Source: WRGT01 sp964450405 (GTDB lineage: Bacteria; Spirochaetota; UBA4802; UBA5550). Taken from it: a stretch of 64,000 nt of DNA. The stretch is taken from the NCBI GenBank assembly GCA_964450405.1, contig CAYVCQ010000001.1, forward strand, positions 310,001-374,000, given 5' to 3'. Of the stretch, positions 23,513 through 31,267 are shown piece after piece; position 1 is the stretch's first letter; each line of letters begins with the position of its first letter. The notes beneath the pieces are model-generated. The model made no database searches. It worked only from the letters and a program-made list of their open reading frames with translations, and was not told the DNA's origin. The translations under genes and the position numbers were made by a program.

Positions 23513-24697
23513 TTATTTCATATTAAACTTAACAGTGTCCCGTACTTTAAGCGCCTTAGCCCTTGCCTCTTCAATCGTCGAACCCAGTGCAAGTCCCACA
23601 CCCATCCTTCTGTGTCCGCGAACCTCGGGCTTTCCGAATATCCTTATTGATGTAAAATCCTCGGTGATTGCAGAATCAACATTTTCATAAAGAATGTCAT
23701 CAGAATCTCCATCTACAAGTATTGCAGCCGATGCGGCGGGCCCGTACTGTTTGAGAGCAGTCACAGGCAAACCTAAGATAGCTCTAACGTGCAGTTCAAA
23801 CTCCGACATATTCTGTGAAATAATTGTTACCATCCCGGTATCATGCGGGCGGGGAGATACTTCACTGAAGAAAACCTCATCCCCTTTTATAAAAAGTTCA
23901 ACACCGAATATACCAAAGCCTCCAATATCATCTGTTACTGCTTTTGCAATTCTCTTCGACTCTGCAAGGGCCGTAACACTCATAGGATGAGGCTGCCATG
24001 ATTCTCTGTAATCTCCATCTATCTGAAGATGTCCAATCGGATCAACAAATGTTGTCCCGCCCTTGTGGCGCACCGTAAGAAGAGTTATCTCGTAATCAAA
24101 GTTTATAAATTTCTCAACAATAACCCTTCCCGCACCCGCTCTGCTGCCGGACTGAGAATAATCCCATGCTTTATCAATATCTGCTTCAGTTTTGATTACA
24201 CTCTGACCTTTACCGGAAGAACTCATTATTGGTTTAACAACACACGGTATTGTTATCTCTTTCACAGCTTCGAGGAATCCGTTTTTATCATCGGCAAATT
24301 TAAAAGGGGATGTTTTCAAACCAAGCTCCTCTGCAGCAAAACGTCTAATCCCCTCCCTATTCATAGTCAGTTTTGTTGCACGAGCGTTGGGGATAACATT
24401 GTGTCCCTCCTTCTCGAGCTCAATAAGAGTATCTGTTGCTATGGCCTCTATTTCAGGCACTATATAGTGAGGTTTAACTTTTTCTATTATCTCGCGGAGT
24501 TTAACACCGTCGAGCATATTAAAAACGTGTGATTCATGCGCAACCTGCATAGCCGGTGCATTCTCATATCTGTCGCATGCAATGACATAAACACCAAGTC
24601 TCATAGCCTCAATAACAACCTCTTTACCCAACTCTCCCGAACCGAGCATCAAAAGCCTTGTCTGTGTTTTACCTGTTGGTGTACCGATCGATGTCAT
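23513..24697 (-). CDS. purT: formate-dependent phosphoribosylglycinamide formyltransferase
   Basis: 394 aa, full length. ATP-grasp enzyme for purine step 3 that uses formate and ATP instead of formyl-THF. N-terminal LMLGSGELGKEVVIEAMRLG, ATP-grasp lysines in CVVKPIMSSSGKGQSV, and FFSEVSPRPHDTGMVT metal site are all present. ATG 24697 is preceded by GGGAG. Alone on its strand. The use of formate here, and possibly by NrdD, hints that formate is an available metabolite. Confidence 0.96.
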   Translation of the reverse strand: MTSIGTPTGKTQTRLLMLGSGELGKEVVIEAMRLGVYVIACDRYENAPAMQVAHESHVFNMLDGVKLREIIEKVKPHYIVPEIEAIATDTLIELEKEGHNVIPNARATKLTMNREGIRRFAAEELGLKTSPFKFADDKNGFLEAVKEITIPCVVKPIMSSSGKGQSVIKTEADIDKAWDYSQSGSRAGAGRVIVEKFINFDYEITLLTVRHKGGTTFVDPIGHLQIDGDYRESWQPHPMSVTALAESKRIAKAVTDDIGGFGIFGVELFIKGDEVFFSEVSPRPHDTGMVTIISQNMSEFELHVRAILGLPVTALKQYGPAASAAILVDGDSDDILYENVDSAITEDFTSIRIFGKPEVRGHRRMGVGLALGSTIEEARAKALKVRDTVKFNMK

Positions 24698-24772
24698 ATA
24701 AGCTCCCTGTTTTTAAAAGTTTATTATTTTTGTAAACATTACTGATATCTTTTACAGTCAATCATTTTTTTG

Positions 24773-24798
24773 TAGAGACGCATTGCAATGCATCTCTA
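24773..24798. repeat. TAGAGACGCATTG palindrome, copy 1
   Basis: TAGAGACGCATTG and CAATGCATCTCTA are reverse complements with one mismatch and no loop. Related to 50134-50189 through GTAGAGACGC and TTGCAATGC. Confidence 0.75.
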
Positions 24799-24856
24799 TA
24801 AAAAATTCCCTTATTTCCGTTGCATACGAAGCATGCGCCCCACTAAAAATAAATCG

Positions 24857-25483
24857 CTACTCTTGATTCCGCCTTCCGAATGTCAGCGATTTCAAAGAAA
24901 GATTATATTTAATAGCAATAATCCTTGTTATGATAATAAACAGCATTGAAAGAGCATAGTTTAACTCAACCGCAATACCGGAATATTTTAAAATAAAAAA
25001 TACAACACCTCCGGAAATACATAGAGTTGCGTATAGTTCTTTGTGAAGAATAACCGGTATTTCGTTATACAGAACATCCCGGATAAGACCGCCGAATACA
25101 GCCGTCATTGTACCCATTGTTATTGAGATTAAAGGATGAAGATAAAAATTTAGAGAGATTTTAATTCCAATTACAGTAAAAATACCAATACCTATCGCAT
25201 CAAAAATAAGCAGGATATTTGAGATTCTTGAAATATGCTTAATAAAAATCTGTGTTAAAACAGATGAAATTATAATTACAACAAGATAAATAATATTATC
25301 TATCCAGAATATAGGATAATTTCGAAGAAGAATATCCCTCAAAGTTCCGCCGCCAACAGAGGTTATTATTGATATTACCAGAATTCCAAATGGATCAAGA
25401 TTTTTCCTGTAGGCCATGAGCGATGCAGCTACTGCAAAAGATATAGTACCGAATATATCCAGATAAAATAAATATTTTGTCAT
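24857..25483 (-). CDS. TRIC-like (YadS/UPF0126) membrane channel protein
   Basis: 208 aa, seven hydrophobic helices in two homologous halves, each with a conserved glycine-rich GGGTLRDIL / GGLIRDVL element. This is the signature of the bacterial TRIC cation channel family. ATG 25483 (MTKYLFYLDIFGT) with GGAG is chosen; the longer frame begins at TTG 25522. Ion specificity unknown in bacteria; potassium or monovalent cation passage is likely. Confidence 0.88.
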   Translation of the reverse strand: MTKYLFYLDIFGTISFAVAASLMAYRKNLDPFGILVISIITSVGGGTLRDILLRNYPIFWIDNIIYLVVIIISSVLTQIFIKHISRISNILLIFDAIGIGIFTVIGIKISLNFYLHPLISITMGTMTAVFGGLIRDVLYNEIPVILHKELYATLCISGGVVFFILKYSGIAVELNYALSMLFIIITRIIAIKYNLSLKSLTFGRRNQE

Positions 25484-25599
25484 ATAGCTCCGAAAACTCC
25501 ACTGATTATTTAAATTGTTCAAAAACTGCCGGTACTTATGGTTGAATCACTACAACGATACAGGTTAAAGAAACTTCACTGAAGATTTTAATAATTAAA

Positions 25600-25938
25600 T
25601 TATTTTTTACCCTTCTGATTTTTCTTATTTTTATAATTTAAATCTGCATATAATATTTCAACCTGCTCCATGGATATCCGCAGAGCGTCCCGTCCCTTAT
25701 CTGTTATATTGTAATATTTTCTTATCTTTCCACCAACATTACAATCTTCATGAATAAGATATCCCTTGTTTTCAAGACCATGAAAAGTGTTGTAAAGAGT
25801 GGCGTATGACAAATGATAACCTGCTCCAGTAAGATGTTCATGAATCTCCTTCCCGTAAACCGGTTCCTTATCGGCATATTGAAGAATATATATTTTAATA
25901 AAACCGAGAAGAAATTCATGTTTCATAACTTCAGCCAT
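25600..25938 (-). CDS. PadR-family transcriptional regulator
   Basis: 112 aa from ATG 25938, which has GGAG six bases upstream (the ATG at 25950 contributes that Shine-Dalgarno). Winged-helix pattern: LGFIKIYILQYADKEPVYGKEIHEHL, recognition helix SYATLYNTFHGLENKGYL, then a wing and C-terminal dimerisation helix (REALRISMEQVEIL-like). PadR proteins are small dimeric repressors, often of neighbouring transporters; the TRIC-like gene 116 bases downstream is a candidate target. Confidence 0.85.
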   Translation of the reverse strand: MAEVMKHEFLLGFIKIYILQYADKEPVYGKEIHEHLTGAGYHLSYATLYNTFHGLENKGYLIHEDCNVGGKIRKYYNITDKGRDALRISMEQVEILYADLNYKNKKNQKGKK

Positions 25939-26136
25939 AGATGTCTCCATAAACTATTTTTTAAGGACGGTTCTAACATCATCGTTTTTGGAACATTAGT
26001 TTGCCTATCGAGGCTTATAAAGAGGCTACCGCTCATCCAACCCCGTAAATATTGAATTTTAAAAACTCTCATTAATTGACTAAATAAACCCGAACTCCAT
26101 CTTAGATGGCAACAGCATCATGGACATGGAAAATGA

Positions 26137-27171
26137 TTATTTAGCAAAATCAAGTTCTTTCTTTATTTCCTGCATTGTATCGGAAAGAGAAGGAACATGG
26201 AACCACTTCCTTTCTGTCAATTCATTACAAACTGCCTGATACATAAATGAAAACAACATCGACAACCGCGCCGGAAGAGGAGGAGGATCTGCTTTAACAA
26301 TAGATTTCCACAATAACCTGTCAGTTTTTTTTGCAGCTTCCGTTTCTTTATGCCATTTTGTATCTCTATAAAAATTCCGGACTAGCTCCTTGCTTACGTG
26401 AATGCCATTATAAGTAAAGCGGCATTCGTCCGGTGTTCCGAAAACATCTATTACAACAATCTCATCATTTTCATTAAGCGCAAACTCTATCTTACCATCC
26501 TCATTTACCAGACCAATCCTCTCAATCGAATCTTTTATAATATTATTTACTGTCCGGGTTATCTCTTTCAGTTTTACAATCTTCTCAGGGAGAAGTCCGG
26601 ATATCTGTTCTGCTTCACCCCAGCTTATGTAACGGTCTGTAACCTCAAGTTTGGTTGACACATCAAGTATTGGAGTATCCAGCTTAATCCCTGGTACCGG
26701 GACACCGGAAAGGCCTAGATCTTCAGGTTTTATATCTCCATCATTTAAACGTTTAAAAACACTCGACCCCGCTGGAAGACTATTCCGGTAAATAACCTCC
26801 AGTGGAATTAAAAAATTAGAAACAGTTGAATTATATTCGGAGTAATTATATTTTCCCCCTGCTTCAACTGGTTTAAATACCCTATATAGATTAACCGCCA
26901 TTGATGAAGAAGGCTTTGACAGATCGTCAAATGAAACGACTTCCCCATTTTCATCAAAAAGACCCAGGTAATGATTCTGTATCCCTTTCTTCCGTAGCTC
27001 TCCAAAAAAATATGCACTTATCATACATAGAGCTGTTCCTTTATTCTGAATCAGGTCCGGCATCTCTCCCCAGTCAAAAACTGAATAGCGGTCTGAGAAA
27101 TTAAATCTGCCAACCCCCGGCTGTTCCTTCGAAGTATCGGTGATTACAACTAAATCTTTTACACTACCCAT
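26137..27171 (-). CDS. purC: phosphoribosylaminoimidazole-succinocarboxamide synthase, long form
   Basis: 344 aa. Joins aspartate to CAIR in purine synthesis. NFSDRYSVFDWGEMPDLIQNKG matches the N-terminal SAICAR synthetase fold, and STKLEVTDRYISWGEAEQI contains the conserved STK...D motif. This is longer than the typical E. coli-type PurC (about 237 aa) and resembles the extended group seen in archaea and some bacteria. Only one base separates its start from the stop of the upstream DUF4015 gene, so the two are coupled. Confidence 0.88.
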   Translation of the reverse strand: MGSVKDLVVITDTSKEQPGVGRFNFSDRYSVFDWGEMPDLIQNKGTALCMISAYFFGELRKKGIQNHYLGLFDENGEVVSFDDLSKPSSSMAVNLYRVFKPVEAGGKYNYSEYNSTVSNFLIPLEVIYRNSLPAGSSVFKRLNDGDIKPEDLGLSGVPVPGIKLDTPILDVSTKLEVTDRYISWGEAEQISGLLPEKIVKLKEITRTVNNIIKDSIERIGLVNEDGKIEFALNENDEIVVIDVFGTPDECRFTYNGIHVSKELVRNFYRDTKWHKETEAAKKTDRLLWKSIVKADPPPLPARLSMLFSFMYQAVCNELTERKWFHVPSLSDTMQEIKKELDFAK

Positions 27172-27172
27172 T

Positions 27173-28171
27173 TTATTCTCCTCCGGAATCTTTTATTTTC
27201 GAATATGCGACTGTTTTGAATTTGCTGTAAAAATTTTCCGAAGCAGTAAAGGGAACATCATATTCCTGTGAAGCATTCCAGAAAATAAAACCGCTAACCT
27301 CCGCGTCATGGACAGCCTTAATCTGCTGTTCAACATACTTTTCATAACTGAGACCGGATTTTTTTACTTTCATCTTGAATGACTGTATCCATGGTACGAT
27401 GATACTGTTTTTTACTCTTTTTTTGGCCCGAACTGAAGTGAGATGAACGGTGTAATATGGATCTGCCATCATTTTTTTACTCCATGTATAATGAGAAGGA
27501 TAGGCCATGGGGCATATTACATCCGCCACTTCATCGAGAACCTCCATCTTCTGACCTATTGGATCATCGATATTAAGCGGGATACGTCCGAAAACATCAA
27601 CAGCAATCCGTACATTGTACTTTTTAAGACGATCGTTGAATTTCGCTACGACCGATTTTATTATCTGATATTTCTGTTTTATAGAGATATACTTCAAGAT
27701 TCCATGATCATTGAATCTTATATAATCAAGCTGAATTTCTTTGAATCCGGCTTTGCATGCAGCCTCGGCAACTGTTATCCGTTCTTCCATAAATTTTTCC
27801 GATACAGGATACTCTTTCAAACCATCTGGAAACATTACGACCCTTGCTATGGGATGAAAACCGTTTGCAATGCAGTATTCAACGTTCTTTTCGGGTGTAA
27901 CGGAACTTTTCATCGAAGAGGTCTGTACATCAATTACAACCGCATTAAGTCCTGCAGATTTAGCTTTACCTATAAAACCGGAGAGCTTTTCAAAATTTTT
28001 TCCTGATGCACTGGTAAGATAAAAACCCTTGTAAAAATCGGGATATTTATACTCTGATTTATTACTCACTAGACCTGGCTGTTCAACAGCACCCGTAGAA
28101 CTGCGCATATAAAGCATAACTCCGGCAACTGCTAGAATTACGACTGAACTTATAATGATTTTTCTATTCAT
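27173..28171 (-). CDS. putative glycoside hydrolase, DUF4015 family
   Basis: 332 aa with an N-terminal membrane anchor (IIISSVVILAVAGVMLYM). TIM-barrel-like body with GFYLTSAS, AVVIDVQ, IARVVMFPD, IQLDYIRFND, VDVFG and ICPMAYPSHY, which fit the DUF4015 (GH13-like) domain; acidic residues in LDYIRFND and DVFG are likely catalytic. Located outside the cytoplasmic membrane. Substrate unknown. Its coupling to purC is probably organisational. Confidence 0.82.
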   Translation of the reverse strand: MNRKIIISSVVILAVAGVMLYMRSSTGAVEQPGLVSNKSEYKYPDFYKGFYLTSASGKNFEKLSGFIGKAKSAGLNAVVIDVQTSSMKSSVTPEKNVEYCIANGFHPIARVVMFPDGLKEYPVSEKFMEERITVAEAACKAGFKEIQLDYIRFNDHGILKYISIKQKYQIIKSVVAKFNDRLKKYNVRIAVDVFGRIPLNIDDPIGQKMEVLDEVADVICPMAYPSHYTWSKKMMADPYYTVHLTSVRAKKRVKNSIIVPWIQSFKMKVKKSGLSYEKYVEQQIKAVHDAEVSGFIFWNASQEYDVPFTASENFYSKFKTVAYSKIKDSGGE

Positions 28172-28228
28172 TTGAATTTCAACTCTCTTCTCTAAATCTT
28201 ATTTTTTTATTGCCATAAAACACACCCC

Positions 28229-28275
28229 TGACATCAAATGCTGATATCAGTTATTGATACCAGCATTTGATGTCA
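28229..28275. promoter_or_regulatory. 47-bp near-perfect palindrome between divergent genes
   Basis: TGACATCAAATGCTG (28229-28243) is the exact reverse complement of 28261-28275; the next bases ATATCA and TGATAC extend the stem with one mismatch to a GTTAT loop. It lies upstream of both the DUF4015-purC operon and the carbonic anhydrase, so an operator or mobile palindrome fits better than a terminator. Confidence 0.6.
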
Positions 28276-28425
28276 ATAAATAATTTGTAAAAGAATCAAT
28301 TAAAGAGTTAACTGCTCATAAACCGTAATCATTCTGCCTCCGATATACCGAAGGCGAGGCGGGAGTCAATCTAACCAGCGGTTTTCAGGTTCTTACTTAA
28401 AACTCTGCTGAAAGGGAATAAAAAC

Positions 28426-29082
28426 ATGAAGAAACTTTTTGATGGAATTATCAGATTCCAGGAAAACGAATTTCTAAAATACAAAGACTACTTTACTTCA
28501 ATCGGAAGAAAACAGGAGCCTCACACTCTTTTTATAGGATGCTGTGATTCCAGAATAGATCCAGCCCTGATCACAAATACTCTGCCCGGAGAGTTATTTA
28601 TTATCCGGAATATCGCCAATATTGTTCCATATTACAGGGAAACAGCGGAATATGTGGCAACAACCTCAGCGATTGAATATGCATTAAATGTACTTAAAGT
28701 TGATAATATAGTAGTCTGCGGACATTCAAACTGCGGCGGATGTAACGCTTTATGGAATGAGAACACTTTGCATAATTCACCTCATACAAAAAAATGGCTG
28801 GAGCTTGCACTACCGGTTAAAGAAAATATTAAAAAATATTATAATTCAAAAAAACCTGATTTGCTGGAAAGAGAATGGATGACCGAGCAATTTAATATAG
28901 TGGAACAGATAAAACATCTTTTCACCTACCCCGATGTTGAAAAAAGATTCCGGAATAAAACTCTTCAGATTATGGGATGGTATTATATAATTGAAACAGG
29001 CGATATATTCAACTACAACATAGAGAAAAAATGTTTTGAGATGATCCAGAATAACAATAAAACTACTTCTGCTGATGGGTGA
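28426..29082 (+). CDS. beta-class carbonic anhydrase
   Basis: 218 aa. Interconverts CO2 and bicarbonate, here probably to supply bicarbonate for carboxylations. Zinc ligands Cys40 and Asp41/Arg43 in GCCDSRID, and His100-x2-Cys103 in CGHSNCGGC. Soluble, no signal peptide, length normal. AAGGGA precedes ATG 28426. Monocistronic. Confidence 0.95.
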   Translation: MKKLFDGIIRFQENEFLKYKDYFTSIGRKQEPHTLFIGCCDSRIDPALITNTLPGELFIIRNIANIVPYYRETAEYVATTSAIEYALNVLKVDNIVVCGHSNCGGCNALWNENTLHNSPHTKKWLELALPVKENIKKYYNSKKPDLLEREWMTEQFNIVEQIKHLFTYPDVEKRFRNKTLQIMGWYYIIETGDIFNYNIEKKCFEMIQNNNKTTSADG

Positions 29083-29193
29083 ACCATCTTAAAAAAACCT
29101 GAAAAAATCATTAAAATTCAAAAAAAAATAGAGTGACATAAATATCATTATTATTTACCGTGAAAAAAGATTTAAACTGAGAATTAAAAATGT

Positions 29194-29751
29194 ATGACAG
29201 AAAAAGCACGATATAATTTAAAAGAAGTTCTCCTGCTGGAAAACTACCACGACTCTGATGAGATGACTATGCTCAGAAATAATACTGTGCAGCTCATTGA
29301 TAGAGGATATGACTGTATCGACAATTGCGAATACAGCAAAGCATTCAAAATTTTTACAGCCGGCGCATCAGTAGATAAAAAAGATCCCGATATTTTAAAC
29401 GGCCTTGGAATATGTTTATGTGAGATGGGTTTACTTAAAGAGGCTAAGCAGGTTCTTGAATACGCTATACAGATCCATCCCGAAGATCCAGTAATTTTTG
29501 CAAATATGGCGGGAGTTCTATGGGAGCAGACTGATTACGATCAGGCTGTATACTTCTATAATCGGGCAATTGAGATCGACCCGGAGATAGAAGAGACTTT
29601 TTTTAATCTTATAAATCTCTACATTGAAACAGGCTCACTTTTCATGGCGCTCATAACATGTACCAGATTTATTGAGTCTTTTCCAGATAGTGAAGATGCA
29701 ATAGGACTTCGCGATGATATAATTATAAACCTCGGGATATCTTTCATTTAA
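29194..29751 (+). CDS. TPR-repeat protein
   Basis: 185 aa with about four consecutive tetratricopeptide repeats (residues ~33-168): CIDNCEYSKAFKIFTAGASVD, GLGICLCEMGLLKEAKQVLE, NMAGVLWEQTDYDQAVYFYN and NLINLYIETGSLFMALITC. Cytosolic, scaffold-like; partner unknown. The ribosome-binding site is weak. Confidence 0.8.
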   Translation: MTEKARYNLKEVLLLENYHDSDEMTMLRNNTVQLIDRGYDCIDNCEYSKAFKIFTAGASVDKKDPDILNGLGICLCEMGLLKEAKQVLEYAIQIHPEDPVIFANMAGVLWEQTDYDQAVYFYNRAIEIDPEIEETFFNLINLYIETGSLFMALITCTRFIESFPDSEDAIGLRDDIIINLGISFI

Positions 29752-29756
29752 GTATC

Positions 29757-30230
29757 TTACTTAATTTTATTCAGATAATCTTCAGCTCCCTTCTTTTCGT
29801 AAGATTCAATCAGTTTTTTAAAATCATTTTCTCTATCGATCTTCCAGCTTTTACCATCTTTTTCCATTCTAACTGCAATATTCTGACCAATGGCGTTTTC
29901 TGAAACATGCTTAGTAAAAGTGAGATTGAGTGAACAGCTATTTCCTTCAATTTTCTTTCCGGAAATATTGTACTCGGCGCCTTCAGGTATGAAGCTTAAA
30001 ATATCTACAGAAGTTTCATTTTTCATACCTGTTATTTTCATATACTTTTTCATCAGACGTACAGTGTCATCAGTATAAAAATCGAGGATATTTTGACTAT
30101 TCCCCTTTTCTCTGATAAGAGATAAAACCTCTTCCGGCGAACCGGCCTCAATTTTTTCTCTTCCGCATCCGGTATATATCAAAACTGAAGCAAACACCAA
30201 TACAACTGCTGTCATTTTAAAATTCTTCAT
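29757..30230 (-). CDS. hypothetical lipoprotein
   Basis: 157 aa from ATG 30230. Signal peptide ending in VLIYTGC, a lipobox with Cys22 as the lipidated residue. The body (EEVLSLIREKGNSQNILDFYTDDTVRLMKKY...) has the length and layout of DUF4878/NTF2-like lipoproteins, but that is a weak impression. A longer frame starts with TTG 30236. It overlaps the upstream stop, so the three minus genes 31020-29757 probably form an operon. Confidence 0.7.
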   Translation of the reverse strand: MKNFKMTAVVLVFASVLIYTGCGREKIEAGSPEEVLSLIREKGNSQNILDFYTDDTVRLMKKYMKITGMKNETSVDILSFIPEGAEYNISGKKIEGNSCSLNLTFTKHVSENAIGQNIAVRMEKDGKSWKIDRENDFKKLIESYEKKGAEDYLNKIK

Positions 30231-30232
30231 AC

Positions 30233-30595
30233 TCAATGCATCTCTTCTTTAAAAGTTAAATTATCATATAATTTCGCTGCTTTATATTTATGATGAAGTT
30301 CCGCAATTATTATCTCTTTTGCTGCGATGTTTAATTCATCCCACATAACAGAATCCTTCATCCCCTGCGCAGAGATAAGGAGAGTACCGTTCTCAATATC
30401 AAGTGATATATATTCAGCTGTTATTGCTTTATACCCTGTCGCTGGATCAAAATACGGCAGCTCACAATATATTTCACATTTCATTCCATCAAAATCTTCA
30501 AGGATTTCGAAAACAAATCCCGACATAAGCATACTCACTTCATAAGACTTACTTTCTATATCTATCATTTTTATATCGAATTTATCCTTATCCAT
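30233..30595 (-). CDS. hypothetical protein (120 aa)
   Basis: Soluble, acidic, no recognised family. Middle gene of a three-gene minus-strand set; its TGA overlaps the region of the lipoprotein start. GAGG lies 12 bases upstream of ATG 30595, slightly far. Confidence 0.6.
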   Translation of the reverse strand: MDKDKFDIKMIDIESKSYEVSMLMSGFVFEILEDFDGMKCEIYCELPYFDPATGYKAITAEYISLDIENGTLLISAQGMKDSVMWDELNIAAKEIIIAELHHKYKAAKLYDNLTFKEEMH

Positions 30596-30615
30596 TTTTC
30601 AAAGAAACCTCATTT

Positions 30616-31020
30616 TCATGCACCTTTCTGAAAAAATGGAATTTTAAATGTTGAGGTAAAATTTCTTTTTTTCTCTTTTTCAAAAACCGGCTGTTCAACA
30701 ACAGTCCACCTGTCTTCATTAAGCTCACATATTATTTTTTTCAGAATTTTTTCATTCACCGAATTAAGGTCAAGACCGCAGATAAAATCTACACATCCGG
30801 CCGAACCGGATCTGTACATATCTCCGCAGACATTGCCATTTTCATTTATAAAGATACAGGTTATATTTATTTTTCCGCTGCAGTTTGATCTGCCGGATTC
30901 ATGGAAGTAAAAATTATTGAGATTAACAGGACTGCCTGCATTGATCCCGGCAATCTCTGATATTTTTTCTTTTATTTCTAGTAAAAGTTCATCTTTAGTT
31001 ATTATCGCAGCTGCCGCCAT
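30616..31020 (-). CDS. hypothetical protein (134 aa)
   Basis: First gene of the set, ATG 31020 with GGGAG six bases upstream. Five scattered cysteines (NCSGKINITC, NVCGD, AGCVDFICGL) but no CxxC pairs. No signal peptide. No family recognised. Confidence 0.6.
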   Translation of the reverse strand: MAAAAIITKDELLLEIKEKISEIAGINAGSPVNLNNFYFHESGRSNCSGKINITCIFINENGNVCGDMYRSGSAGCVDFICGLDLNSVNEKILKKIICELNEDRWTVVEQPVFEKEKKRNFTSTFKIPFFQKGA

Positions 31021-31135
31021 AGCTATCTCCCAAAAAAAATGGTATAGTTTAATATCGGCATGTAATAAAAAATGATTAAGTATAATTTAAGAGGAGCTCA
31101 TTGCGAGAGTTTATCGTTGATGAAGTTTTTATATA

Positions 31136-31220
31136 TGCCGCGAGAGGGACTCGAACCCTCACAGGCGTACACCTACTAAGCCCTGAACCTAGCGCGTCTA
31201 CCAATTCCGCCATCGCGGCA
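31136..31220 (-). tRNA. tRNA-Leu (anticodon CAG)
   Basis: Folds as an 85-nt class II tRNA: acceptor TGCCGCG with CGCGGCA, D-arm GGAATTGGTAGAC, anticodon stem CTAGG/CTTAG enclosing TTCAGGG (anticodon CAG), long variable arm and T-arm GAGGGTTCGAGTCCCTC. The CCA end is not encoded. Confidence 0.97.
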
Positions 31221-31267
31221 TTATATAAAATTTTTATAAATCCTGAGTCGTATTTGTCAAACTATTT

